Source: Ilumatobacteraceae bacterium
Lineage (GTDB): Bacteria; Actinomycetota; Acidimicrobiia; Acidimicrobiales; Ilumatobacteraceae
Assembly: GCA_017856375.1 (NCBI GenBank)
Contig: JAFMFC010000008.1
Span: 1 to 43,425 of the forward strand
DNA length: 43,425 bases
Direction of reading: 5' to 3'
Of this stretch, positions 34,260-42,430 are shown one piece after another. Below the pieces are notes generated by a model that was given only the letters and a program-made list of their open reading frames with translations, made no database searches and was not told the DNA's origin. A program made the translations under genes and the position numbers. The first letter of the stretch is position 1. Each line of letters starts with the position of its first letter.

Positions 34260-35144
34260 ATGAACTCGAGTGCTCGTCCAATCGCAGTGGTGACAGGAGC
34301 AAACACGGGCATCGGTCGCGCCACGGCGGTCCATCTCGCAAGCAAAGGTTGGCGAACTTTCGCGACAGTTCGCGGCATCAGCAAGGCCGACAAGTTGCTC
34401 GCTCACGCGGAGAAGAACGGCGCCAGCGTCGAGATCGTCGAAATGGACATCGCCGAAGACGGGTCGGTACGAGCCGCATTCGACGAAATTCTCCGCATCT
34501 GCGGACACGTCGACGTCCTCGTCAACAACGCGGGAATCGGTGGCAACGGCGTGGTGGAAGAAGCATCCGCCCAGCAATACCTCGACGCTTTCAATGTCAA
34601 TGTGCTGGGTTCGCTGCGTTGCATTAAACGTGTACTGCCGACGATGCGCGAACGACGCAGTGGAACGATTGTCAATGTGACGTCCGTGGTTGGTCGACTT
34701 GCCGCAATCGCCCAAGCGCCATATGTCACCTCGAAGTGGGCATTCGAAGGGCTGAGTGAAGAACTCGCGCACGAAGTTGCGCCTTTCGGCATTCGTGTAG
34801 CGATCATTGAGCCCGGGATCACGCGTTCCTCGATCTTCGGCAAGAACATCGACGCGCCGAATGATTCCGGCCAATATGACTCGCACTATCGAAGGATGTT
34901 TCGGTTCTACGAAGTGGGAGCCAGCCATGCCAGCCCTGCCGAGGACGTAGCCGAGGTGATTCATCACGCCGCTGTTACCGACAACCCGCGTCTTCGCTAT
35001 GCCTGCTCATGGGGCGGCGAAACAATTACCGCGGGTCGTCAATCAATGAGTGATGAGCAGTGGGTGAAGCTCGGTGCGGCTCTTGACGACGAGGAGTACT
35101 ACAGCAAATTCGCCCAGTACTTCGGTGTTGATCTCAACAAATGA
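34260..35144 (+). CDS. Short-chain dehydrogenase/reductase
   Basis: A 294-residue classical SDR. The cofactor loop TGANTGIG lies near residue 12 (TGxxxGIG), the NNAG motif is VLVNNAGIG, the catalytic Ser is in VNVTSVVGRL and the catalytic pair is YVTSK (YxxxK). The first-strand end (FATVRG with Arg) suggests NADP(H). The C-terminal half resembles SDRs acting on retinol- or steroid-like or lipid alcohols, but the substrate cannot be fixed. It stands alone between the divergent AAA+ gene and the ABC exporter, which has its own promoter. Confidence 0.9.
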   Translation: MNSSARPIAVVTGANTGIGRATAVHLASKGWRTFATVRGISKADKLLAHAEKNGASVEIVEMDIAEDGSVRAAFDEILRICGHVDVLVNNAGIGGNGVVEEASAQQYLDAFNVNVLGSLRCIKRVLPTMRERRSGTIVNVTSVVGRLAAIAQAPYVTSKWAFEGLSEELAHEVAPFGIRVAIIEPGITRSSIFGKNIDAPNDSGQYDSHYRRMFRFYEVGASHASPAEDVAEVIHHAAVTDNPRLRYACSWGGETITAGRQSMSDEQWVKLGAALDDEEYYSKFAQYFGVDLNK

Positions 35145-35200
35145 TCCTGCTCTTCAACGTTCGTACCTGACGCGACCCCTTGTCGCCCACTGTGCGACCG

Positions 35201-35206
35201 TAGGCT
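35201..35206 (+). promoter_or_regulatory. -10 box, leaderless promoter of the ABC exporter operon
   Basis: TAGGCT, 7 bases before ATG 35214. A TTGTCG hexamer (35180-35185) lies 15 bases upstream, slightly short for a -35. Confidence 0.55.
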
Positions 35207-35213
35207 GTGGAGC

Positions 35214-35942
35214 ATGACTCAAGCAGCCGCAACGGCCACTGCCGCGAGCAAGATCTACGGCTCCGGCGACAGCGAAGTGAGGGCCTTGGACGGCGTCACC
35301 ATCGCATTCGAAAAGGGCAAGTTCACCGCGATCATGGGGCCGAGCGGCTCGGGCAAGTCCACCCTCATGCACTGCGTCGCCGGTCTCGACTCACTGACGA
35401 GCGGAAGCGTGGCGATTGGCGACACCCAACTCGAGACCCTGAGCGACAAGGAACTCACAACTCTGCGCCGCGAGCAAGTGGGGTTCATCTTTCAGGCTTT
35501 CAACTTGATCCCCACGCTGAATGCACTGGAAAACATCATGTTGCCCCTTTCGCTCGGCGGACAAGAGGGTGACATGCAGTGGATTAACACGGTGATCGAC
35601 ACGATCGGGCTCCGCGATCGACTTGAACATCGACCGAGCGAACTGTCTGGTGGTCAGCAGCAACGTGTCGCAGTTGCTCGTGCTCTCGCCAGCAAACCTT
35701 CCGTGATCTTCGCCGACGAACCGACCGGAAACTTGGACTCCAAGACTGGCGGCGAGGTGCTGGGATTCATGCGCCGCGCGGTGAGCGATCTCGGTCAGAC
35801 CATCGTCATGGTGACGCACGACGCCAACGCCGCTTCCTACTCAGATCGCATCGTGTTCCTCAAGGACGGCAAGATCGCTGGAGAGATGACTGAGCCGAAC
35901 CCCGAGAAGGTGCTCGACTACCTGAAGCACCTCGGCGAGTAA
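35214..35942 (+). CDS. ABC transporter ATP-binding protein (LolD/MacB type)
   Basis: A 242-residue ATPase with Walker [14 protein letters not shown]-loop [17 protein letters not shown], signature [15 protein letters not shown], Walker [17 protein letters not shown] and H-loop VMVTHD. The [16 protein letters not shown] stretch and DEPTGNLDS are typical of the LolD/MacB/FtsE class, which works mechanically on the periplasmic side rather than moving a solute. The stop is directly followed by the ATG of the permease. Function likely export of, or action on, lipids, peptides or antibiotics. Confidence 0.94.
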   Translation: MTQAAATATAASKIYGSGDSEVRALDGVTIAFEKGKFTAIMGPSGSGKSTLMHCVAGLDSLTSGSVAIGDTQLETLSDKELTTLRREQVGFIFQAFNLIPTLNALENIMLPLSLGGQEGDMQWINTVIDTIGLRDRLEHRPSELSGGQQQRVAVARALASKPSVIFADEPTGNLDSKTGGEVLGFMRRAVSDLGQTIVMVTHDANAASYSDRIVFLKDGKIAGEMTEPNPEKVLDYLKHLGE

Positions 35943-38477
35943 ATGTTCTCTCTCTCGCTCAAGATGTCGCTCGCCCGCAAGGGTCGCCTCATCCTCACGT
36001 CGCTCGCGATCATTCTTGGCACCGGTTTCCTGTCGGGAACCTTCATCTTTTCCGACACTCTCTCCCGCACGTTCGACCGCTTGTTCACCGACGTGTTCCG
36101 TGACGTCGATGCCTATGTTCGATCCACGAATTTCATCGAGGTTCCCTTCGGTGGCGAGCAGCGTGCCGGCACTCCAATCGAAGCATTGGATTCCGTGCTT
36201 GCCGTTCCTGGCGTGAAGGATGCCACCGGCGACATTCAGGCATTCGCACGGATCATCGGCAAGGACGGCACCCCACTGGGATCCGACAACGGTCCCCCCA
36301 CTTTCGGCGGCATCGCCTCGGCGAGCGTGGCCGGATTGTGGAACATCGAAGACGGTCGATTGCCAAATGGCCCTAGCGAGATGGTGATGGATCGCTCATC
36401 TGCAGAGAAGGGCGACTTCGTCGTCGGTGACACCGTGCGCGTCAATGCCCAGTCGGGAAGTCGCGAATTCACCCTCGTTGGCATCGCCAACTACGGCGAC
36501 ATCTCCTCCCCCGGCGGTGCCACGTTTGCGTTGTTCGATCAACAAACCGCTTCGGAGTTCCTCCTCAAGCCGGGATTCGTTGATGCGTTCCTGATTCAAG
36601 GCGACGGCACGATGACCCAAGAAGAACTTGCCACTGCAGTCAATGCAGCGCTCAACCCGACGCTGAAGCTCGAGACCTTGACCGGCGCCCAGATTGCCGA
36701 GGAAACGAAGGACCAGATTGGTGCGGTCGTCGGCTTTCTCAGCACGTTCCTCACCATCTTCTCGTTGATCGCACTCGGCATCGGATGCTTCGTCATCTAC
36801 AACGTGTTCTCCATTACGACCGCCCAACGTTTGCGCGAGAACGCCTTGATGCGAGCGATCGGTGCAAGCCGTAAGCAGGTAACCACCACCGTGATCGTTG
36901 AGGCGTTGATCATCGGCGTTCTTGGATCGATACTTGGATTCGTTGTCGGCATCGGACTCTCCCGGGGATTGAGCGCACTGCTTGCCGCTTTCGGTGTGGA
37001 CATTCCCACCAGCGGTCTTGCCATTCGCGGTCCCCGCATCGCCACCACGATCATCGTCGGCACGTTGGTCACACTGTTTTCTGCCGTCTTCCCCGCCCTC
37101 CGAGCAGGACGAGTTCCGCCGCTTGCGGCAATGCGTGACACGGCATTTGAGCGCATCGGCAGTCGGAAGTTCCGGTTCGTCATCGGCGCCGTCATCGCGG
37201 TCATCGGTGTGGCGGCACACGTTGCAGCCGCAGCCGGAGTGAACGACTGGTTGCTGGGCGTTGGAGTGGTGTGTGTCTTTGCGGCAGTCATCATCTACGG
37301 ACCATTGATCGCCAAGCCAGTAGCGCTGATGCTCGGTGCGCCACTCGCCCGTCGCAGTGTGACCGGGGCAATGGCTCGTCAAAACGCCGCGCGCAACCCA
37401 CGCCGCACCGCCGGCACCGTCGCACCCGTGCTCATCGGTGTTGCACTCGTCACTGCGTTCTCGGCATTTGCTGCGAGCGTGCGCAGTGAAATTCGTAGCG
37501 TGATCGGCGACCAGTTCGGTGGCGATTACGCCATCTCCGCTCCACAAAATGGATTTGGTGGTCTGCCCATTGCCCTGTCGGACGAAGTTGCTGCACTCCC
37601 CGAGGTGCAGCAGGCGACGGGCTTGGGTTTCGGCACGGTCGAGCTTGATGGCGAAGGTCGATTCGTTACGGTCATCAATCCTGCGACGGCAAGTGGCCTC
37701 GTTGACCTCAACATGGTCCAAGGAGATCAGTCGAAACTCTCCGCAAACGGCGTGGTCGTCAGCAACAACCGCGCCACCACCGAAGGCTGGAACCTTGGTG
37801 ACACGCTCGAGATGAAGTTCGTAGACGGCACCGTAAAAGATCTCGTCATCGAGGGCACATTCATTCCGAACGGATTCTTCGGCTCCTACGTCATCAATCG
37901 CGAAGCTTTTGCGGGAACGACCAACTCACTGTTCGACTCGATCATCTATGTGGTGATGAAGGACGGCGTCTCCGAGGAAGACGCGCGTGCAGCGCTCGGC
38001 GCGGTTTCCGAGCAACGAGGACTTGGCACGTTGCAGAGTCGCGAGGAGTTCATCGACGCGCAAGCCGACCAAATCAACCAGATTCTCGGTCTGATCTACG
38101 GCTTGCTTGCGCTGTCCATCGTGATCGCCGTGGTGGGCATCGTCATCACCTTGTTGCTGTCCGTGTTCGAGCGGCGAAGAGAGATCGGTTTGCTCCGTGC
38201 CGTAGGCATGACGCGCTCGCAGGTGCGCTTCACCGTGGTGGGCGAGAGTGTGATCACGTCGATGTTCGGTGCGGTGGTGGGCGTGGTGCTCGGAATTGGC
38301 GAAGGTCTTGCACTTATCGGCACACTTGCCGACGACGGAATCGCCGCATTCAGCCTGCCGCTTGGCTCCACGATCGTGATCTTGATTCTTGCCTTCATCA
38401 TCGGCGTCATCGCTGCCGTTTATCCGGCACGTCGCGCGACGAGGGTGGACATCATGCAAGCAATCTCCACCACGTAA
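35943..38477 (+). CDS. ABC transporter permease with two FtsX domains
   Basis: An 844-residue permease containing two MacB/FtsX units in one chain. An N-terminal helix (about 14-36, LILTSLAIILGTGFLSGTF) is followed by an extracellular domain (40-255). Three helices follow around 265-400, including IALGIGCFVIYNVFSITTAQR and the coupling-loop motif RENALMRAIGASRKQV. Then come helices near 410-460, a second extracellular domain (about 500-710) and a final three-helix FtsX domain with RREIGLLRAVGMTRSQVR. This is the common actinobacterial architecture in which one permease pairs with one ATPase. The substrate is unknown. Confidence 0.93.
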   Translation: MFSLSLKMSLARKGRLILTSLAIILGTGFLSGTFIFSDTLSRTFDRLFTDVFRDVDAYVRSTNFIEVPFGGEQRAGTPIEALDSVLAVPGVKDATGDIQAFARIIGKDGTPLGSDNGPPTFGGIASASVAGLWNIEDGRLPNGPSEMVMDRSSAEKGDFVVGDTVRVNAQSGSREFTLVGIANYGDISSPGGATFALFDQQTASEFLLKPGFVDAFLIQGDGTMTQEELATAVNAALNPTLKLETLTGAQIAEETKDQIGAVVGFLSTFLTIFSLIALGIGCFVIYNVFSITTAQRLRENALMRAIGASRKQVTTTVIVEALIIGVLGSILGFVVGIGLSRGLSALLAAFGVDIPTSGLAIRGPRIATTIIVGTLVTLFSAVFPALRAGRVPPLAAMRDTAFERIGSRKFRFVIGAVIAVIGVAAHVAAAAGVNDWLLGVGVVCVFAAVIIYGPLIAKPVALMLGAPLARRSVTGAMARQNAARNPRRTAGTVAPVLIGVALVTAFSAFAASVRSEIRSVIGDQFGGDYAISAPQNGFGGLPIALSDEVAALPEVQQATGLGFGTVELDGEGRFVTVINPATASGLVDLNMVQGDQSKLSANGVVVSNNRATTEGWNLGDTLEMKFVDGTVKDLVIEGTFIPNGFFGSYVINREAFAGTTNSLFDSIIYVVMKDGVSEEDARAALGAVSEQRGLGTLQSREEFIDAQADQINQILGLIYGLLALSIVIAVVGIVITLLLSVFERRREIGLLRAVGMTRSQVRFTVVGESVITSMFGAVVGVVLGIGEGLALIGTLADDGIAAFSLPLGSTIVILILAFIIGVIAAVYPARRATRVDIMQAISTT

Positions 38478-38491
38478 TCAGAAGAATTACT

Positions 38492-38504
38492 GACGCCAGG
38501 CGTC
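38492..38504. terminator. Weak hairpin between convergent permease and nei-like genes
   Basis: GACGCCAGGCGTC is a 6-base-arm inverted repeat in the 26-base gap. There is no T-tract; it might act as a terminator in both directions. Confidence 0.25.
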
Positions 38505-39394
38505 TAGAAGTTTCCTGCGCGCCTCGCGTTGATTTCGTCCATGAAGATTTGTGCCGCAGGGTGTGTGTCGCCTCGCGTTGCGTCGCGATCCACGTAGGCA
38601 GGTGTGAAGTTGGGGCGCGTCAGCGGTTGATGTGTCGTTTGACAACCGGGGCACCAGTACAACACTCGGTTCGCCTCGCCGTGGTGGGTCACCTTGATCA
38701 CGTCTCCACAGCGCATGCAAGCCTTGCCCTGTCTGCCGTATACGGCGCGTGACACGCGGCCAACGCCGAGCTTGTCTGCCCGCAACGTCTCGCACATGAG
38801 GGTGACGAGTTCACGACACTCGGCTCGCTTGAACTCTCCGATCGTCGCCCATGGATGCACTTCACACGCCCACATTGCCTCACAGCGATAGACATTGCCG
38901 ACGCCAGTGAGCACTCGCTCGTCCACGAGCACTTCGGCGATCGTGGCGTCACGCTCTTCGTACTCCATCATGCGATCGACACACTCTTCAATGTCCGCAT
39001 CGTCACGACCAAGATCCGGGCCGTGCGAGCCGAGCATCGGGTGGCGGCGTACGTCGAAATCGCGATACGTCTCCACGTGCGATGCTCCGTAACAAACCGC
39101 ACGCCACTGCCCCACGTCCAACATCACGCTCACGTGACTTTCAGGTCGTCGTAGTTCCTCTCCACGGCGATGGAGCTGCCAAGAGCCGAACATTTTCAAC
39201 TTGGTGCTCAACACGACGCCGTTGTCCCACACCACTTCTATTGCATGATTTCGGAGTCTGATTTCTTCGATCACATGGTCAATTGGTGGTTCAATTCCCT
39301 CGAGACGTCTGCATTCCACCGAGAGTGTCGTTCGTCCGAGAAGAGCGGTGCGCAAAGCAGCCATCGTTCGGTAGGTGCGACGCGAGCCAGCCAT
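38504..39394 (-). CDS. Nei/Fpg-family protein lacking the catalytic N-terminal Pro-Glu
   Basis: A 296-residue member of the formamidopyrimidine-DNA glycosylase/endonuclease VIII family, closest to actinobacterial Nei2. The family starts M-P-E-G-D-T with catalytic Pro2 and Glu3. Here the N-terminus is MAGSRRTYRT, aligning without gaps to MPEGDTxYRT, so both catalytic residues are replaced. The rest looks intact: beta-loop LKMFGSWQL with its Lys, H2TH helix LTGVGNVYRCEAMW, and a zinc finger CMRCG...YWCPGC with all four Cys. An in-frame TAG seven codons before ATG 39394 rules out a longer N-terminus. Predicted to bind DNA without classical glycosylase chemistry. Confidence 0.88.
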   Translation of the reverse strand: MAGSRRTYRTMAALRTALLGRTTLSVECRRLEGIEPPIDHVIEEIRLRNHAIEVVWDNGVVLSTKLKMFGSWQLHRRGEELRRPESHVSVMLDVGQWRAVCYGASHVETYRDFDVRRHPMLGSHGPDLGRDDADIEECVDRMMEYEERDATIAEVLVDERVLTGVGNVYRCEAMWACEVHPWATIGEFKRAECRELVTLMCETLRADKLGVGRVSRAVYGRQGKACMRCGDVIKVTHHGEANRVLYWCPGCQTTHQPLTRPNFTPAYVDRDATRGDTHPAAQIFMDEINARRAGNF

Positions 39395-39402
39395 GTAGGT
39401 GA

Positions 39403-39408
39403 AGATTA
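39403..39408 (-). promoter_or_regulatory. -10 box of the nei-like gene
   Basis: TAATCT on the minus strand, 8 bases before ATG 39394. It supports that start codon. Confidence 0.5.
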
Positions 39409-39418
39409 TTCGCTAGAA

Positions 39419-39428
39419 CCCTTAAGGG
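39419..39428. repeat. Palindrome in the -35 region of the nei-like gene
   Basis: CCCTTAAGGG is a perfect 10-base palindrome 10 bases upstream of the -10 box, where a repressor or activator could sit. Confidence 0.4.
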
Positions 39429-39451
39429 GGTGGGATTCTCGCGGTTTGTGA

Positions 39452-39471
39452 GATCACTCGATCGAGTGATC
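39452..39471. terminator. 20-bp perfect palindrome just after the DUF4916 gene
   Basis: Arms GATCACTC and GAGTGATC flank GATC. It begins 1 base after the stop of the minus-strand DUF4916 gene, so it most likely folds as an 8-bp hairpin terminator without a U-tract. It also lies 44 bases upstream of the nei-like -10 box and could instead be a protein-binding site. Confidence 0.5.
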
Positions 39472-39472
39472 G

Positions 39473-40009
39473 TTACGGAAGTCGACCGACGGATGCGAGT
39501 GCCATGCGCACCAATCGATCGTGACCACCTGTCATCTCTTTACGCATGTGTTCGCTTGTCGCCTGATCGGGAGTGAACCATCCAAGGTCCAATGCCTCCT
39601 GTGTGGGATGGCAATCGCCCGACACCGGAACCACGAACGCCAAGCTCACCGCGTGTTGTCGCGGGTCATGAAAGCCTGTCTTGTCCGGGTCCGGGAAGTA
39701 CTCGACCACGGTGAACGGCGACGGATCTGGGGGAATTCGGGGCAAAGCCAAGGGACCAAGATCCTTCTCCAGGTGTCGCAGTAAGGCCTCCCGAATCAAC
39801 TCACCGAAGAGCACGCGACCCGACACAACGGTACGACTGATGGTGCCATCCGGCGCTTGTCGCAGAAGCATTCCCACATGGGTGATCGAACCCATGTCGT
39901 CCACCCGTACGGGAACTGCATCCACGTACACGATCGGCATCTGTCCGCGAACGGCGGTCAACGAGGCTGGGTCGAGCCAGTTGGTCTTGATATCGATGTC
40001 GTCAGTCAT
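39473..40009 (-). CDS. DUF4916 Nudix-like protein
   Basis: A 178-residue protein of the actinobacterial DUF4916 group, which has a Nudix fold. The Nudix box should read GX5EX7REUXEEXGU; here it is G-RVLFG-E-LIREALL-RHLEKDLG. The Gly, first Glu and Arg are kept, but the metal-binding REUXEE part has become RHLEKD. Hydrolase activity is therefore doubtful. The C-terminal QEALDLGWFTPDQA is typical. A G-run lies 6 bases before ATG 40009 as ribosome site, unlike the leaderless neighbours. The substrate is unknown. Confidence 0.82.
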   Translation of the reverse strand: MTDDIDIKTNWLDPASLTAVRGQMPIVYVDAVPVRVDDMGSITHVGMLLRQAPDGTISRTVVSGRVLFGELIREALLRHLEKDLGPLALPRIPPDPSPFTVVEYFPDPDKTGFHDPRQHAVSLAFVVPVSGDCHPTQEALDLGWFTPDQATSEHMRKEMTGGHDRLVRMALASVGRLP

Positions 40010-40078
40010 CTCGCGCCCCCCGAATACCTAATCATTCCAGACGCAGCATCGCCTAGCGGACAGTTTTCGACTGACCGC

Positions 40079-41521
40079 TCAGGCCCAGTTGCCCGCCACA
40101 TACTTCAGTTCAAGGAAAGCCAGCAGGCCCTCATGTGCGCCTTCACGACCGAGACCCGACGCCTTGACGCCTCCGAATGGCGCAGCCGGATCGGACACGA
40201 GGCCACGGTTGAAACCCACCATTCCCGACTCCAATTGCTCGGCGACTCGCAACGCGCGAGCAGCGTTGCCGCTGTAGACGTACGACACGAGCCCGTGCTC
40301 CACCCTGTTCGCCTCAGCCACGATGTCGTCATGATCGTCGAACGAGATGATCGGGGCCACTGGTCCAAAAATCTCCTCATCGGTGATCGGGTCACGCTTT
40401 GAGACATCGGCGAGCACCGTCGCCTGGTAACCGAAGGCCGGATCATTCGTCGCCTTCCCACCACACAACACCTTCGCACCCCGAGCAACTGCACCGTCCA
40501 CGAGATTTGCCACTCGCTCCTGTTGTGCTCTGCTCATGAGAGGGCCGAGCGTCACGCCCTCTGCGAGACCATCACCAAGCTTCAGGGCCGACATCCGCGC
40601 GACGAACTTCTCGGTGAACGAATCGAGCACGTTGGAGTGGACGTAAAAACGATTTGCCGCAGTGCACGCAGCACCACCGTTGCGCATCTTGGCGAGCATC
40701 GCGCCATCGACAGCAGCATCGATGTCGGCGTCTTCGAACACGATGAACGGCGCATTGCCACCTAGCTCCATGCTGCAATTGATCACTCGCTTGGCAGCCT
40801 GCGCGAGCAGCAGCGACCCAACACGCGTGCTTCCGGTGAAACTCAACTTGCGCACCTTGCCCGAATCGAGCATTGCCTCCACTGCGGCACCCGGCTGATC
40901 AGTCACCACGACGTTGACAACACCACTCGGCACCCCTGCACGCTCGAGGATTTCGGCAATTGCCAGCGCAGTAAATGGTGTCTCATGCGCTGGCTTCAGC
41001 ACCACCGTGCAACCTGCAGCCAGCGCCGGTCCGATCTTGCGAGTTGCCATTGCCGCAGGAAAATTCCACGGCGTGGCCAACAGCGCAACACCAACCGGTT
41101 GACGACTCACCATCAACCAATTCGCTCCACTCGGTGCCCGGCGATAGTCGCCTTCGATGCGAACCGCTTCCTCGCTGAACCACCGAAAGAACTCGGCTGC
41201 GTAGGCCACTTCGGCCCGGGCATCGGTGATCACCTTGCCCATCTCCATCGTGATGATTCGAGCCAGTCGTTCCTGCTCGGCGATCATCAACTCGAATGCC
41301 TTGCGCAACACTTCCGCCCTTGCACGAGGTGCAGTGTTACGCCACGAGTCGAAAGCGTCGTGTGCGGCATCTACTGCGCGTAGGCAATCTCCCACCAATG
41401 CGTTGGCCACCGAAGCCAATACTTTGCCCGTCGCCGGGTTCAGGACATCGATCGTTGAACCCGACTTTTCCCATTTGCCCGCGATCAGGTTTTCGCGCTT
41501 CGTGCCGTCGGGCAGCGACAT
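40079..41521 (-). CDS. gabD: Succinate-semialdehyde dehydrogenase-like aldehyde dehydrogenase
   Basis: Oxidises an aldehyde to the acid with NAD(P)+. The 480 residues contain PWNFP (151-155), the cofactor motif FTGSTRVG (229-235), general-base Glu252 in MELGGNAPF and nucleophile Cys286 in GGAACTAANR. The CTAANRFYVH stretch and Arg-rich substrate pocket are typical of succinate-semialdehyde dehydrogenases (GabD). It follows the oxygenase gene by 7 bases on the same strand, forming a two-gene operon. The exact aldehyde is not proven. Confidence 0.9.
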   Translation of the reverse strand: MSLPDGTKRENLIAGKWEKSGSTIDVLNPATGKVLASVANALVGDCLRAVDAAHDAFDSWRNTAPRARAEVLRKAFELMIAEQERLARIITMEMGKVITDARAEVAYAAEFFRWFSEEAVRIEGDYRRAPSGANWLMVSRQPVGVALLATPWNFPAAMATRKIGPALAAGCTVVLKPAHETPFTALAIAEILERAGVPSGVVNVVVTDQPGAAVEAMLDSGKVRKLSFTGSTRVGSLLLAQAAKRVINCSMELGGNAPFIVFEDADIDAAVDGAMLAKMRNGGAACTAANRFYVHSNVLDSFTEKFVARMSALKLGDGLAEGVTLGPLMSRAQQERVANLVDGAVARGAKVLCGGKATNDPAFGYQATVLADVSKRDPITDEEIFGPVAPIISFDDHDDIVAEANRVEHGLVSYVYSGNAARALRVAEQLESGMVGFNRGLVSDPAAPFGGVKASGLGREGAHEGLLAFLELKYVAGNWA

Positions 41522-41528
41522 CGGTTGC

Positions 41529-42380
41529 CTATTTTTTCAGATCGACGCCAGCGATCTCTTTGATTCGCTGAGCCAGAAATTCGAATGCCGTCTTGCCCTC
41601 GGCAATGACCACGTCATCGGCTGGGTGGAGGAACAGAGGGGTCGACACACGTGAGCGCGTTGCCGCCTCACCCACCGGGTTGACCACACGATGCGTCGTG
41701 CTCGGGAAATAGCCATCCGTTGCGTAGTCGAGCATGTCGCCCGCATTGATGGCCACGCTGCCCGGATCGCATGGCACGTCGTGCCAATTGCCTTCGAGAT
41801 CGAGCACCTGTAGTCCGGGCTCATTGCTCGCCGGCAACACCGTGATCATGTTGATGTCTTCGTGAGCTGCCGCCCTGATCGAACCCTCGGGTTCGTCACC
41901 GCGAAGCGGCGGATAGTGCAAGACACGGAGCAACGTCCGGCGCGTGCCAGTGATCATCTCAGACAACGGCATCGAGAACTTTTTCGAAATCTCAGGAAGC
42001 GTGTTTGCCTCCACCCACCCGAGAAGTTCGCACGCCAAATTCATGCCTGCGGTGTAGTAGGCCATCGCGGAGGCGGATTCCTTCTCTGGCTGTCGACCCC
42101 AGGGATACCAATGGAAGTACTCCTTGATGTCCTTCACTTGCGCGCCCACTGCCTTCTCGGCCTCTTCCATCGGCCGATAGCCATCCTGGTCGTTTTCGCC
42201 CGGAAGGAAATCCCATTTGCGGTCGGACTTGAAAAAATCCAACCACTCGCGCTGAAGCCGCAGCACGTCGTCGTAGTTGATGGGATGGTTCACCAGTACC
42301 GCAAAGCCCGTGTTGCGCAGCGAGTCGGTGAACTCCTTGGCCGCATTGGGCGACTTGTAGTCGACGACTTTCACGTCCAT
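41529..42380 (-). CDS. Isopenicillin-N-synthase-like 2-oxoglutarate/Fe(II) oxygenase
   Basis: A 283-residue double-stranded beta-helix oxygenase. The iron ligands are His and Asp of AAHEDINMIT (HxD) and His of STTHRVVNP. The RxS 2-oxoglutarate site is in RSRVSTPLFLHP. The N-terminal half has GFAVLVNHPI typical of the IPNS/ACC-oxidase group. In bacteria these act on varied small molecules; it does not imply penicillin synthesis. ATG 42380 is chosen over GTG 42389 because TAGCGT lies 7 bases upstream of it. Co-transcribed with the aldehyde dehydrogenase; divergent from the aldo/keto reductase. Confidence 0.88.
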   Translation of the reverse strand: MDVKVVDYKSPNAAKEFTDSLRNTGFAVLVNHPINYDDVLRLQREWLDFFKSDRKWDFLPGENDQDGYRPMEEAEKAVGAQVKDIKEYFHWYPWGRQPEKESASAMAYYTAGMNLACELLGWVEANTLPEISKKFSMPLSEMITGTRRTLLRVLHYPPLRGDEPEGSIRAAAHEDINMITVLPASNEPGLQVLDLEGNWHDVPCDPGSVAINAGDMLDYATDGYFPSTTHRVVNPVGEAATRSRVSTPLFLHPADDVVIAEGKTAFEFLAQRIKEIAGVDLKK

Positions 42381-42387
42381 GCCTTCC

Positions 42388-42393
42388 ACGCTA
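42388..42393 (-). promoter_or_regulatory. -10 box, leaderless promoter of the oxygenase operon
   Basis: TAGCGT on the minus strand, 7 bases before ATG 42380. Confidence 0.55.
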
Positions 42394-42418
42394 GGCCCGC
42401 GTGACCACCTCACGCACC

Positions 42419-42424
42419 TAGATT
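42419..42424 (+). promoter_or_regulatory. -10 box, leaderless promoter of the aldo/keto reductase
   Basis: TAGATT, 6 bases before ATG 42431. Confidence 0.55.
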
Positions 42425-42430
42425 CAGGCC

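Noticed and set aside
36396-37721. 441-codon open frame antisense to the ABC permease
   Set aside because: It is low-complexity in Asp, Arg, Glu and His, with no family match. It follows from the GC-rich third positions of the permease gene.
41529-42380. Beta-lactam biosynthesis suggested by the isopenicillin-N-synthase-like fold
   Set aside because: No ACV synthetase or other beta-lactam genes are present. The fold is widespread among 2-oxoglutarate oxygenases, and the aldehyde dehydrogenase neighbour suggests small-molecule catabolism.
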